Shown here piece by piece: positions 1 to 8,229 of a DNA stretch of 21,148 bases; within the stretch, counting starts at the first letter, position 1; each line of letters begins with the position of its first letter. The stretch spans positions 77,587-98,734 of the forward strand of contig GG745336.1 of the NCBI GenBank assembly GCA_000151295.1, read 5' to 3'. The notes below the pieces were generated by a model. That model made no database searches. It saw only the letters and a program-made list of their open reading frames with translations, and was not told the DNA's origin. A program made the position numbers and the translations under genes. The DNA comes from Allomyces macrogynus ATCC 38327. Lineage: Eukaryota; Blastocladiomycota; Blastocladiomycetes; Blastocladiales; Blastocladiaceae.

Positions 1-48
1 TACCGCTGCGCGCACATCCTAGGCTCTTCTTCGACGTTTGCACGTCAG

Positions 49-744
49 ATGCACGTGCAATGGCAGATACAGGCTCATGGCCGCTCCCAGTTTCTTGACA
101 GCGCGGTAGGGCCACTGCCCGCATATAAATTGTGCGCCAGGCGCCGTGAATCTCGCTCGCATCTCCAGGTACCAATAAACTCGGCGGAGCGCTGTTTTTT
201 TGAAAAGGATGCAAATGAGCTGATTTCGCTGTGCATGCCAACTGGAATGTCATTTAAGTTAGGGTTTGAGTCAGACAACAACTGACTGTTTGGTCAATCC
301 AAGGTTGCGTTCAAGCCTTTTCTCGTTCAGCTTCTCCTGCTGCACCTCAAGTCGCTGATGGCCCGCCAGGGGAGCCTCACACTTGACAACATGATGGCAA
401 TTGCTGCATGCGGGTGGCCCACATCTCTTTGCCGCCTGACTTTCCTACAAAATTCTCTCGTGCATTTGCCTCCAGCTTTCCCGTCATGATTGAGGTTCCT
501 TGGTATCGCACACATTTTGCTGCACAAGAGTGATGGTGCCTGGGTTGTGGGGCTGCCAAACACTGTGCGCAGAATTGATTTGAAGGTGGTGGACATGAAT
601 GCGATCTGGATCCCGCATTTGGACGCGTGGGCGGCGCGAATGTGGGAGGAGCGTGTAGTCCGGGTCGATTTGCGCAGCCCCTTTCGCTATTTATTGTGCG
701 AGTTGCACGCACAGTTGGAGGAAGCGATTGCGTTGCGTTATTGA
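49..744 (+). pseudogene. Decayed F-box/LRR-family copy A (C-terminal half)
   Basis: This is the C-terminal part of a relative of the intact LRR gene at 5578-7428, readable in a single frame from about position 49 to the TGA at 742-744 with in-frame TGA stops at 283-285 and 487-489. The residues LTLDNMMAIAACGWP match LTLDDVALLAQCGWP of the intact protein, GLPNTVRRIDL matches HLPRTVECLDL, and the end carries VVRVDL where the intact protein has RVRMSL. The stop at 487 aligns with the first arginine of the intact LRLRTL stretch, so CGA to TGA is the simplest origin. The match is clear from about 226 on. Whether the copy reaches further left, or beyond the window edge, cannot be decided. No N-terminal F-box-like block is visible. 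It is likely non-functional. Confidence 0.7.
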
Positions 745-799
745 GTTGAAGTCCATGTCGCCACAACACGCATTGCATTTGTTGCTTCAATATTCACTG

Positions 800-1525
800 A
801 AACCAACTTCCGAAGATTGCTTCTTGATTGTCAAGAAATGCATCTTTACAACTAACGTCTGTCAATGCCATCGACCCAATTGCTGATCTCCTGCATACCA
901 GCTTGCTTGGGCGACTGATCTGTCTGACCCAGCGCTCTTTGTATTGGAGCCCGAGTCTGGACCAGTTCGTGTTTGTTTCGAAGTGGCTTGAGGTAGGCAA
1001 GTCAAGAGAGGGCACAGCCATGTTCTTTTGGTGGTCATGATCCTTAGCAAGCACCCGGAATAGATGGACAAGGTCCTGCTTAATGTCCCTGCCCAAGTGC
1101 TGCATCTCAACATGTCCATTATGCCGTCCACCAACACAGAGATTCAGCCTGAAGGATTGCCGTCACAATTGGTTTTCCCAAATTTGTTGCGCAACCTGAC
1201 AATCCTGTTGCCAGTGATGCAGGCGCCTGTCCCAGACTTGGTGTTGCCACCCACACTGGAGCGTTTGATGCTGTTACAATTAACCACTGACCATCTCGTA
1301 TTTCTGCATCGGTTTCCCAGGCAACGCTCTCTTAAATTTGCCTATGGCTGCGATACCTTTCTCTTGAGGGAAAGTCAATGCATGAGTGCAAAGGCACATG
1401 GGTCACAGCATTGCCAGCCACTATGCATTTCCTGGACCTGACTTCAGTGGACGTGACTGAAGTGTAGGCCCCGCATTTGTTGGCATGGACGTATCATCTC
1501 TGCGATTGGTGCGCGGTTAAAGCTC
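800..1525 (+). pseudogene. Decayed F-box/LRR-family copy B1 (middle part)
   Basis: This is a fragment of the same family, spread over three frames. Frame 3 holds LRR-like residues at 828-1040. A second frame from about 1035 reads HPE, a TAG stop, then VPAQVLHLNM and a block with NLLRNLTILLP and VLPPTLERLMLLQL. A third frame at 1381-1467 reads LPATMHFLDLTSV. The middle block is paralogous to copy B2 (VPAQVEQLAL) and copy C (LPSTLERLTL), and aligns with the intact protein around SELTVFLP. Both the N-terminal F-box-like block and the C-terminal V-R-x-x-L block are missing, so this is a partial copy. The left edge is arbitrary, and similarity fades near 1525. Confidence 0.65.
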
Positions 1526-1884
1526 ATTCAAATGGCTCTGCAAACGTCTTCTGTTGAGCGGTCCTGTTGACTCCCTGATCTGAGGCAACCCAAGTGAGAA
1601 TCAGTCAGGGCACCTGACCTGTAAATGTTCACAGGCTGACGTCAAACGACAACCAGCTTCACTCGCATGCAATTTGCAGCCAACTGAAAGGTGAAGTCGT
1701 CATTTGGCCCAACAGGATGTTGCGATGATGAGTTTGATCCATGTGGACACTGGACGACTCCTTGCTATTTTTTGTTCTTCCGCCCAGAACTTCATGCATG
1801 AAGCACCAAGCAATCCAGCAAACCAAGCACACAAACAGACTTGCTTGACAGATATGTTCCGCCTTGCCCCTGGGATCCTCTGCT
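1526..1884. other. Gene-poor spacer between copies B1 and B2
   Basis: Open frames on both strands here have no recognisable similarity to anything I know. The sequence has the same AT-rich, CpG-poor character as the neighbouring decayed copies, so it is probably older remnant or intergenic DNA. Confidence 0.4.
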
Positions 1885-2531
1885 TGCTGGAGATGGAAGA
1901 ATGGAGTTGCAACGTTCCACCCGCTCCCCGAGTATGCTGTCCGTTCAGCACAGCCTGAAGTCATCTGTTTTAACGCCAGAGCTTGACACCCTGACTTGAT
2001 CGAGTTCCTTTGCAAACTCGTGTCATTTCCACATATTCACATTTTTTCTGTGGTGATGGACATTGGCAACCACCCAGACATGATTGCTCAATTTTTGTTG
2101 CATGTTCCTGCCCAAGTGGAACAACTTGCCTTGCCTGTCACATCATCAATGGACATACTTGGCGAAACGTTTCTTGAGGCGACGATGCGCCTAGAATTCC
2201 CGTATATGTTACGCGACCTTTTGTTCTTCTGCCTTGTTAGCCCACCAAAGATATTGCTGTGTTGCCGCCAACACTTGAGCGCCTGAAGCTGATGATGGAG
2301 ATTTTGTCATGCACTTGACCTCGGCTCCCTGCCACTTTCAAGACGCTCAAGCTTGCAATTGGTCCAGACAGGAGCCTAAGTGACAAGGCCAAGGCGATCC
2401 TCATGCAGTATCTTCTGCAGCACCTTGAGTCGGTGGTACAGGAGCAGCGTGCAGTTCGCGTCAAATTGCACGGCTCTTTTGCGCTCTTGTCGGGACAACA
2501 GCGAGCACGACTGGAAAAGACATATTTGTGA
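1885..2531 (+). pseudogene. Decayed F-box/LRR-family copy B2 (middle to C-terminus)
   Basis: This is a relative of the intact gene that keeps a C-terminal end. A weak match (VPPAPRVCC against VPPRCRAMC of the intact protein) sits near 1917-1945. From 1990 one frame reads FLCKLVSFPHIHIFSVVM and VPAQVEQLAL, matching copy C (ALLFALLKSSFPRLQ, VPLQVDRVL). After a frame change, the segment from about 2325 reads LPATFKTLKLAIG, then SLSDKAKAILMQYLLQHLES, and ends with AVRVKLHGSF and RARLEKTYL before the TGA at 2529-2531. That end matches the family's V-R-x-x-L block and closing acidic/basic helix. At least one frameshift separates the parts, and no start or F-box-like region survives. Confidence 0.7.
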
Positions 2532-2847
2532 TGTTGAGCTTGTTGTATTGCTGATTTCGTTTGTTCATTGATGTGGCACATGTTTAATCACCCTGGCGCT
2601 GCAAGTCTCTTCTTCCACATATGATATGATGTGAGGGGCCAGTACTGTTCGTGCTCAGTCATGTCAAGATTTGCCCACACAGGGCTTGCAGAGAGTGTTG
2701 CATTCCCAGTGCTCAACGTGTGAGTTAGATAGCATGTACATGTTGGCTTGAGCCATTTTTGTCCGCGAATCCACCAAACCATTCCGCACACACTATCACA
2801 CTTGAACAAAGACCCCGCATTCTGTGTATCCAAGGCCAAAAAAGTTG
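2532..2847. other. Spacer upstream of copy C, no gene seen
   Basis: Minus-strand open frames overlap this stretch and run into the N-terminus of copy C. They are the antisense of its coding sequence and show no domain of their own. Nothing else is supported. Confidence 0.4.
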
Positions 2848-4310
2848 ATGATGATGTCCAGCGGCCCAGCCGTTTTGTTGCATGAACTGCCAATGGTCGC
2901 CTTGTGTGGCATCTGTTCTGCCATCAACTGAGTCGACCGAAATGCGCTTCCACATCTTGCCCTCGCCACACCATCACTCTTTGAGCCTGCTGTTCAAAGT
3001 CTAATCGAGGCTCACGGACCCTGCTCCCTGATCGACAGTGAAATTGTGACGGGAATCAAGTTTGGATGGCAAATGGCCAACAATTTCTGGCTGTACCCCT
3101 TTGGCAAAGATCCAAACAAGGAGATTAACGGCTTACCTCCTTTCCACTATGAGCCGGGCATGTTTTCCGTCTCCGTCGATCTTCATGGCAATGTGATCTT
3201 GAGTCTTGACGATGGTGCCTGATATTGCTGCTGTGTGATGGTGTTCAGTCAGCATTGGTCAGGCAATGAATTCTCAGGGTGTCACCCGACCGTCCACAAC
3301 ATGGTCGCTTCTACCGCTCCCTGCATCAAAATTGCGATTCTACACAGTAAACAAAAACCAACACGAGTTGTTCATTCCGCCATTTTGTCGATTGCTTTGT
3401 TTTGTCGGCGACTCTACCCCCTTCTGTGATGGCGCTTTTCATGACACCATTACCACCATTGGCAGCGACAATGGAAGTGACGGAGAATGTGCGGTGCCTT
3501 GCATTCCTGAAACAGTGCAACATATTGTGTTGCGTGATTGCGAGTTCTTTGACGGCGTTGTGGGACTCTTGGCAGAATCATGGCCCTGACTCTGCTTTCT
3601 CTTTCCATTTTGACCTTGGACGAAGGCAGCGTTGATGCAGAAACAAAGGCTCTCGAAGACCTTTTCGACGCGCCCCCAAAACCATCCGCTCGCTTGTCAT
3701 TGATGCGCCGTGGTGGTGTGATGACAGATACTTTGGATTCTGCGCTTTGCGCAAGTACCTGTCATCGAATCAAAACCTGGAGACATTGATTTTGACTCCC
3801 AAAAGCGATCTCTATGACTTGGCTCTACTTTTTGCGCTCCTCAAGTCATCTTTCCCACGGCTTCAGCGACTTTCCTTGACAGCAGATGTTGCTGATCATT
3901 TCGACTTGCTGGATATGGTCTTGCAGCACGTTCCTCTCCAAGTAGATAGAGTTCTTGAGCATGCTTGTCATGCCAGCCATGGGTGACCCCAATATCCCTT
4001 GCTCGCTCATGGCACCACTCGAGTTTCCTCACGCATTATGCGACTTCCATGTGCAGCTACTGCAGTTCCATGAGCAAGATCTCACCATTAAGGTGTTGCC
4101 ATCAACTCTCGAGCGGCTGACGCTAGTCGAATGTTTGAAGGTGGGCATGCTGTCTCATGGCTTCTTCCTCGACTGTCTGTAGCGCTGAAAGCGCTTGCGC
4201 TCGAATTTGAAGCGCGCAGGTCTCTGACCGCCCAATCCAGGGCGCTCCTTGTGCTGCACCTTCGCTGTGTCTCGAGTCACTGACAATTCGCAGAGGGGGG
4301 ACTGAAAATC
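2848..4310 (+). pseudogene. Decayed F-box/LRR-family copy C (nearly full length)
   Basis: This is the most complete decayed copy. It opens with three ATG codons at 2848-2856 and reads through an F-box-like block, LHELPMVALCGICSAIN, then a TGA at 2929-2931, then VDRNALPHLALATPSLFEPA. The intact protein has VNRVDRASLAQLALTGPSFF there, so the stop replaces an arginine. The same frame continues through GMFSVSVDLHG (intact GTFAVQVDAK) to a TGA near 3220. The next frame gives WSLLPLPASKLRFY and IPPFCRLLCFVGD, matching WSLLSVPVEKLQFF and VPPRCRAMCFIGY. LRR-type fragments follow in four more frame segments, including VLPSTLERLTL and a faint C-terminal piece (SLTAQSRALLVLHL) near 4215. The conserved WFLFLPPRD block is lost. 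At least five frame changes make a working protein impossible. Confidence 0.75.
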
Positions 4311-5003
4311 GGTGACATAGCAGCTCTCGCCACGCATTGATGGGCGACCACACTTTCGCGCTTAGATTTCCAACTGAATTTCCGGTTGGAAATGCCGCCA
4401 TCGTTTCCTCCGTGGCTGTGATGGAGACTTGGGGCTAGCACTGCGCGCCCAGCTTGTTCTCTAGCTGTAAGACTGCTTGATGCACATTCATCACAGTTGA
4501 GGGGCATCCCAAGTTGGGTATTTTTGAATGGCCCCATCGAGCGACTGGGGCATCGAGCAAAGACATCGAGCGAAGACAGTGAGCTGTCACAAAATCCAGG
4601 ATCCTTTGAGAGGTGACTCTAGAGACGATTATTGCTGTTCCTGGTAGCTTTTGCCTGGTGTATCTTGTTGTTTGGCTCTTGCTGAACAAGCTATCTCAGG
4701 TCTAGTTGCTGCTGTGATAATCACAAAGAAAGGAGCAGCAAATAACTAAGACCGCCCATGCGCTGGTGGCGCACTCGCTCATGCTCAAATGAGCATTTCA
4801 AGGCTGTCCACTGCAGCATCAGTTGGAGATGGCATGGCTTTGCGCTTGACTAGAGCCAGTGGAGCACAGTCATGGCTCCTGCAACTGGTCGCATTATTTC
4901 CTGGCGTTGCCCTGGCTGTCTTTTTTTTTTTTTTTTTGGCCGAGTTGCTATCTCAGTCAACAGCATTCAACCAACCACATCAGCCAACCACACACTCATT
5001 GTG
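4311..5003. other. Spacer with a T17 tract, no clear gene
   Basis: No reading frame here resembles a known protein. The visible element is an uninterrupted run of 17 T at 4921-4937, followed by a CA-rich, AACCA-repetitive stretch up to the ATG at 5004. That could be the leader of the doubtful gene that follows. Confidence 0.4.
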
Positions 5004-5447
5004 ATGGCCCAATATCGCGGCGTTGGCAAATTGAGGTGGCGGCATTCACAACAGAGCGTCATTTTTCGACAGCACATCATGGCGCGATTGCGCGTCCAAG
5101 TAAGCGACCGCACTGGCAGCGGATTGCAGCTTGCCCACTGGCAGCAACAGCGACAGCCTGTTGCTCGGCCGCAGTGACGTGGTAGTCACGTTGTCGACGT
5201 GCCGAAGCGGTCTGCGGCCGTCCCCTGAGAAACTCTAGCTTTACAGCTCAAGAACAAGGTCGATTCTGAGCTTATGCTGGTGGAGATGGTCGATCTTGCC
5301 GTGCCCATCAGACCTACGTATCGTGCGCACGGTTCGTGGGCCGTTGATGCGCTGGAACATCAACTAATGTCTGGGCAAAACGCATCAGCCGTGCTTGAAT
5401 GTTTGGCTGCCTTGTTGGCTGCATGTTTGGCTGCATGTTGCATTTGA
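5004..5447 (+). CDS. Doubtful small two-exon gene, product unknown
   Basis: A possible gene model is ATG at 5004, exon 1 to 5099 (32 codons, beginning MAQYRGVGKLRW), a GTAAGC donor at 5100, an acceptor TTTACAG ending at 5246, and exon 2 at 5247-5444 with a TGA at 5445-5447. The product would be 98 aa. Exon 2 reads cleanly as KVDSELMLVEMVDLAVPIRP and then a cysteine/leucine/alanine repeat encoded by a 12-nt tandem repeat. I do not recognise the family. Against the model, the donor does not fit the GT-N-C-G-Y pattern of the other introns here, the intron (147 nt) is longer than most, and the short exons could be chance. It may equally be a remnant of a larger gene, with exon 2 the more protein-like part. 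Confidence 0.3.
5400..5441 (+). repeat. 12-nt tandem repeat, about 3.5 units
   Basis: Units run TGTTTGGCTGCC, TTGTTGGCTGCA, TGTTTGGCTGCA and a half unit TGTTGC. In the frame of the doubtful exon 2 they encode a four-residue repeat of the form C/L-L-A-A. The unit length is a multiple of three, so unit gain or loss would keep the frame. Confidence 0.8.
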
Positions 5448-5577
5448 TGCTTCCACACGTTTGGCTCTTGCTACGCCCGCCTCGAGCAACGTGACAATCC
5501 AACGACCGCTGCCTGTTGATGCAGACTAACCAAATTCCAGTCCCCGCCCTTTGTCTCCGTTTTCAAGTATCTGCAAA

Positions 5578-7428
5578 ATGAACGCTGCACCATCAACAAT
5601 TGACGGCACTTATCCGCGACGATCACTGCTGGACCTCCCAATCGACGTGCTGCACGTCGTGTGCAAATTTGTCAACCGCGTCGACCGCGCGTCCCTCGCT
5701 CAACTCGCCCTCACTGGGCCGTCGTTTTTCGTGCCTGCTATTCGCACGCTTATTGCCTGGCGCGGCGCATGGGATCCCAATGCCGAAAACGGGTCCGAAT
5801 TCCACACAGGTGTCGTCGTGCTCGCCAACGACCGGTTCCGACTTCATGGCGGCCACCCATACTCCACCGACTACCGCATCGGCACTTTTGCCGTGCAAGT
5901 TGATGCTAAAAAGGGCGGCGCGCAAGTCGATCCGCCACGCTGGTTTCTCTTCCTGCCGCCGCGCGACGCTCAGCGAGTCGCGCAACCGCACCCGTGGATC
6001 GCGACGAGTGCGCGCGCGATGCAGCGCCTGTCGTTCCGGTGGTCGCTCCTGTCCGTGCCCGTGGAAAAGCTGCAGTTTTTCACGCGACAGAGCGACCAGA
6101 TGGCCTGGTTTGTGCCGCCACGGTGCCGCGCCATGTGCTTTATCGGCTACTCCGAGGGCACGCAGTCGGCGCGGTTAGTCCCCGATACGATTCGGCGGCT
6201 GGAGCTCAAGCGGTTTGTGTTTCCCGGCACGACGGTCATGGATCTTTTCTTTGGCGCACAGCCAGCACGATTGCGCGAGCTGATCATTGATTCGGTCGCG
6301 GAACCTGGCGCAACAACGTGTGGCGACGACGACGTTCCCGTGAGTCTGTTCTGCTCTTTGCCTTCGACGTTACGACGACTCTCGCTGAGCCTGCCGTGGT
6401 TCAACAGCACGATCCACGAGGACGGATTTGCCCTGCTGGTCCGTGCGCTCCCGACCCTCGTGTGCCTCGAGTCGTTTGCGTTGACGTCAACGTACATGCG
6501 CAGTGGATCGCCGAGTCTTAAGGCCCTGGCGCGTGCGCTCCGAAAAGTCTGGCGGCTTCGCGAACTCGTGCTCGATGCAATCCATGTTGAGTCGAGCAAG
6601 GATTTGAAGCAGAGTTCCGAGTTCATGTGCCACTTGCCGCTGGAACTCGACAAGTTCTCGCTGACGGTGCGGCTGGTCGACATTTTGCGGCGCGGCGAGC
6701 TGTGTTGCGAAACGCCGCATGCACTCGCTCTGCCGCCGCCGGCGTCCGAATTGACGGTCTTCTTGCCGCCGTGGAGGTTGTCAATGGCTCACCTCCTATC
6801 CTTCCCGTCTGCTCTGTCCCGGTTGTGCCTTCATGGACCGCCGCATCCACCAAATTGGGCCACGTCGGTGCAGACGCTCAACGGTCTACTTCCACACTTG
6901 CCGCACACACTCATCGCCCTCGACCTGTCGTGGTGGATGATGCATGACGAGGTTACGGTCGTCATTCTCGGGCGCCACTGGCCGCCACGGCTGACCTCGC
7001 TTCGGCTCCACCACTGCTACTTGACGCTCGACGACGTCGCTCTGCTGGCGCAGTGCGGATGGCCGCCATCTCTGACGCGCCTCGATCTGAGCGCCAACAA
7101 ATTGGCCGACGTACCCGGACCGTTGCCGCTGCGGTTACGTACGCTCGTTGTTGGTGGGAACCCGCTCGAAGCGGACACGTGGCTTGCTCACTTGCCGCGC
7201 ACGGTGGAATGTCTTGACTTGCGTTTGCTGGATGCGCATGCCGTCAGGCGACTGGTACGCGCGCTGATTGACGGAACTGCACCGCGGCCGGGTCGGGTAC
7301 GGATGTCGCTGCGGCTCGACCATGATCTCGTGTGGGGTAAAGCGCGCGGGTGGCGCTTGGCCGAGGGGGATGGCGGGTTGTCGGACGAGGAGCTGGACCG
7401 GTTGAAAGCGTCGTTTTGCGTCGGTTGA
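5578..7428 (+). CDS. Intact F-box-like / leucine-rich-repeat protein
   Basis: This is a 616-aa single-exon gene. The start chosen is the first ATG, at 5578 (context CAAAATGAAC); the open frame extends upstream only to a TTG. Residues about 18-59 (LLDLPIDVLHVVCKFV onward) look like an F-box: an L-P-x-D-V-L opening, a hydrophobic helix and a later D-R-A-S-L. Two blocks follow that I cannot name: GTFAVQVDAK near 102-111 with WFLFLPPRD at 122-130, and WSLLSVP at 155-161 with VPPRCRAMCF near 179-188. From about 200 to 560 there are irregular leucine-rich repeats of the type LP-x-T-L-x-x-L-x-L, clearest at LTSLRLHHCYLTLDD and LTRLDLSANKL. The protein ends with VRMSLRLD and a charged tail. F-box/LRR proteins usually recruit substrates to SCF ubiquitin ligases, but the F-box call is tentative and no substrate can be inferred. 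It is the only unbroken member of the local array and is rich in CpG. Confidence 0.85.
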   Translation: MNAAPSTIDGTYPRRSLLDLPIDVLHVVCKFVNRVDRASLAQLALTGPSFFVPAIRTLIAWRGAWDPNAENGSEFHTGVVVLANDRFRLHGGHPYSTDYRIGTFAVQVDAKKGGAQVDPPRWFLFLPPRDAQRVAQPHPWIATSARAMQRLSFRWSLLSVPVEKLQFFTRQSDQMAWFVPPRCRAMCFIGYSEGTQSARLVPDTIRRLELKRFVFPGTTVMDLFFGAQPARLRELIIDSVAEPGATTCGDDDVPVSLFCSLPSTLRRLSLSLPWFNSTIHEDGFALLVRALPTLVCLESFALTSTYMRSGSPSLKALARALRKVWRLRELVLDAIHVESSKDLKQSSEFMCHLPLELDKFSLTVRLVDILRRGELCCETPHALALPPPASELTVFLPPWRLSMAHLLSFPSALSRLCLHGPPHPPNWATSVQTLNGLLPHLPHTLIALDLSWWMMHDEVTVVILGRHWPPRLTSLRLHHCYLTLDDVALLAQCGWPPSLTRLDLSANKLADVPGPLPLRLRTLVVGGNPLEADTWLAHLPRTVECLDLRLLDAHAVRRLVRALIDGTAPRPGRVRMSLRLDHDLVWGKARGWRLAEGDGGLSDEELDRLKASFCVG

Positions 7429-7762
7429 AGATTGGGTGCAGCAATCAGTCTTGACCAACAATACAAGCGTTTTGTCTGTCGATTGCTTGCATCCGGGTCG
7501 TTCTGGGTCGTTTTCACGCCACTTTGACAATACACGGTTGCGTTCTTGCTCAACGTTGCGGTTGGAGGCGGTTGGAAGTGGTGTGAGGGAACTTTTCATC
7601 ACTGAAACTTCCAAGTCACCATGTGGGCGCCGTGGTTGCTCGCTCTTTTGCCGCGCAACAGTCCGCACGAAAAGATCAGGCTGGGAATGGACGTGAAGGG
7701 TCGCTGCTGCCGTGGGTCCAGGACAAGGGACGGTTCGGGCGTACCAAGCTCACCACTGCTCG
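7429..7762. other. 3' flank of the intact LRR gene, no gene seen
   Basis: All plus-strand frames are interrupted, and none matches the LRR family convincingly before the WSLLSVP block at 7769. It may include the lost N-terminal region of the next decayed copy, but I cannot show it. Confidence 0.4.
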
Positions 7763-8182
7763 TGGGAATGGTCTCTATTATCCGTGCCGCTTCGCCAGCG
7801 TCTCACGTTTGAAATGATTGGCAAGAACCCGAGTCTTGCTCTGCCGCCTCACTGCAAGTACATGTATCTTTACCATGCCGCACCGTAGCGCGACCCCCAG
7901 TTCCAGTTCCCAACGTCGCTCGCGATGCTTCATCTGAGGAATACCATGCCGGAAGATGTGGACGCGAGTCAAGTACTGTCGACGCTTCCTCGCCATTTGA
8001 TGCGGCTGACGCTGTCGTACAGTAAGCCGGGCCAGTTTGCGACGGCCATTCCGCGGCTCTTGCCCCACGTTCCTCCGACGCTGACGACAATGACTGTGGA
8101 CGGCCAAAAGGCGACGCGCGACGACATTCATTGGATTGCACAGCTCGTGCAGCGAATGCCCAACTTGTCTTTGAACTGTTGA
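7763..8182 (+). pseudogene. Decayed F-box/LRR-family copy D (middle part)
   Basis: One frame runs from 7763 to the TGA at 8180-8182 with a single internal TAG at 7886-7888. It opens with WSLLSVPLRQRLTF, matching WSLLSVPVEKLQFF of the intact protein, then LALPPHCKYMYLYHA (intact VPPRCRAMCFIGY), FPTSLAMLHLRN (intact VPDTIRRLELKR) and LPRHLMRLTLSYS with VPPTLTTMTVDG, both typical LRR segments. It lacks the F-box-like start and everything after about residue 300 of the intact protein. It is GC-rich like the intact gene and much less eroded than copies A-C, so it probably broke more recently. Confidence 0.72.
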
Positions 8183-8229
8183 ACTGCGTCTCTTGTCGGT
8201 CGATAAAGTCGATTGGCCACTTGATTCGC

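Noticed and set aside
1659..2015. 118-codon minus-strand open frame
   Set aside because: No recognisable domain; composition matches the eroded surroundings and it overlaps the plus-strand copy B2 remnant.
283..2931. TGA recoding (selenocysteine or altered genetic code)
   Set aside because: TGA ends real genes here only rarely, but the in-frame ones fall in otherwise eroded copies at arginine positions and come with frameshifts; the intact genes do not use internal TGA.
2848..4310. Copy C as a functional multi-intron gene
   Set aside because: The breaks are not flanked by GT-N-C-G-Y/AG pairs, a TGA lies inside a conserved block, and the WFLFLPPRD block is missing; decay explains it better.
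5190..5290. tRNA-like A-box (GCCGAAGCGG) and a B-box-like GGTCGATTC
   Set aside because: No acceptor stem can be paired around them and the B-box lacks the invariant GTTC spacing, so no cloverleaf forms.
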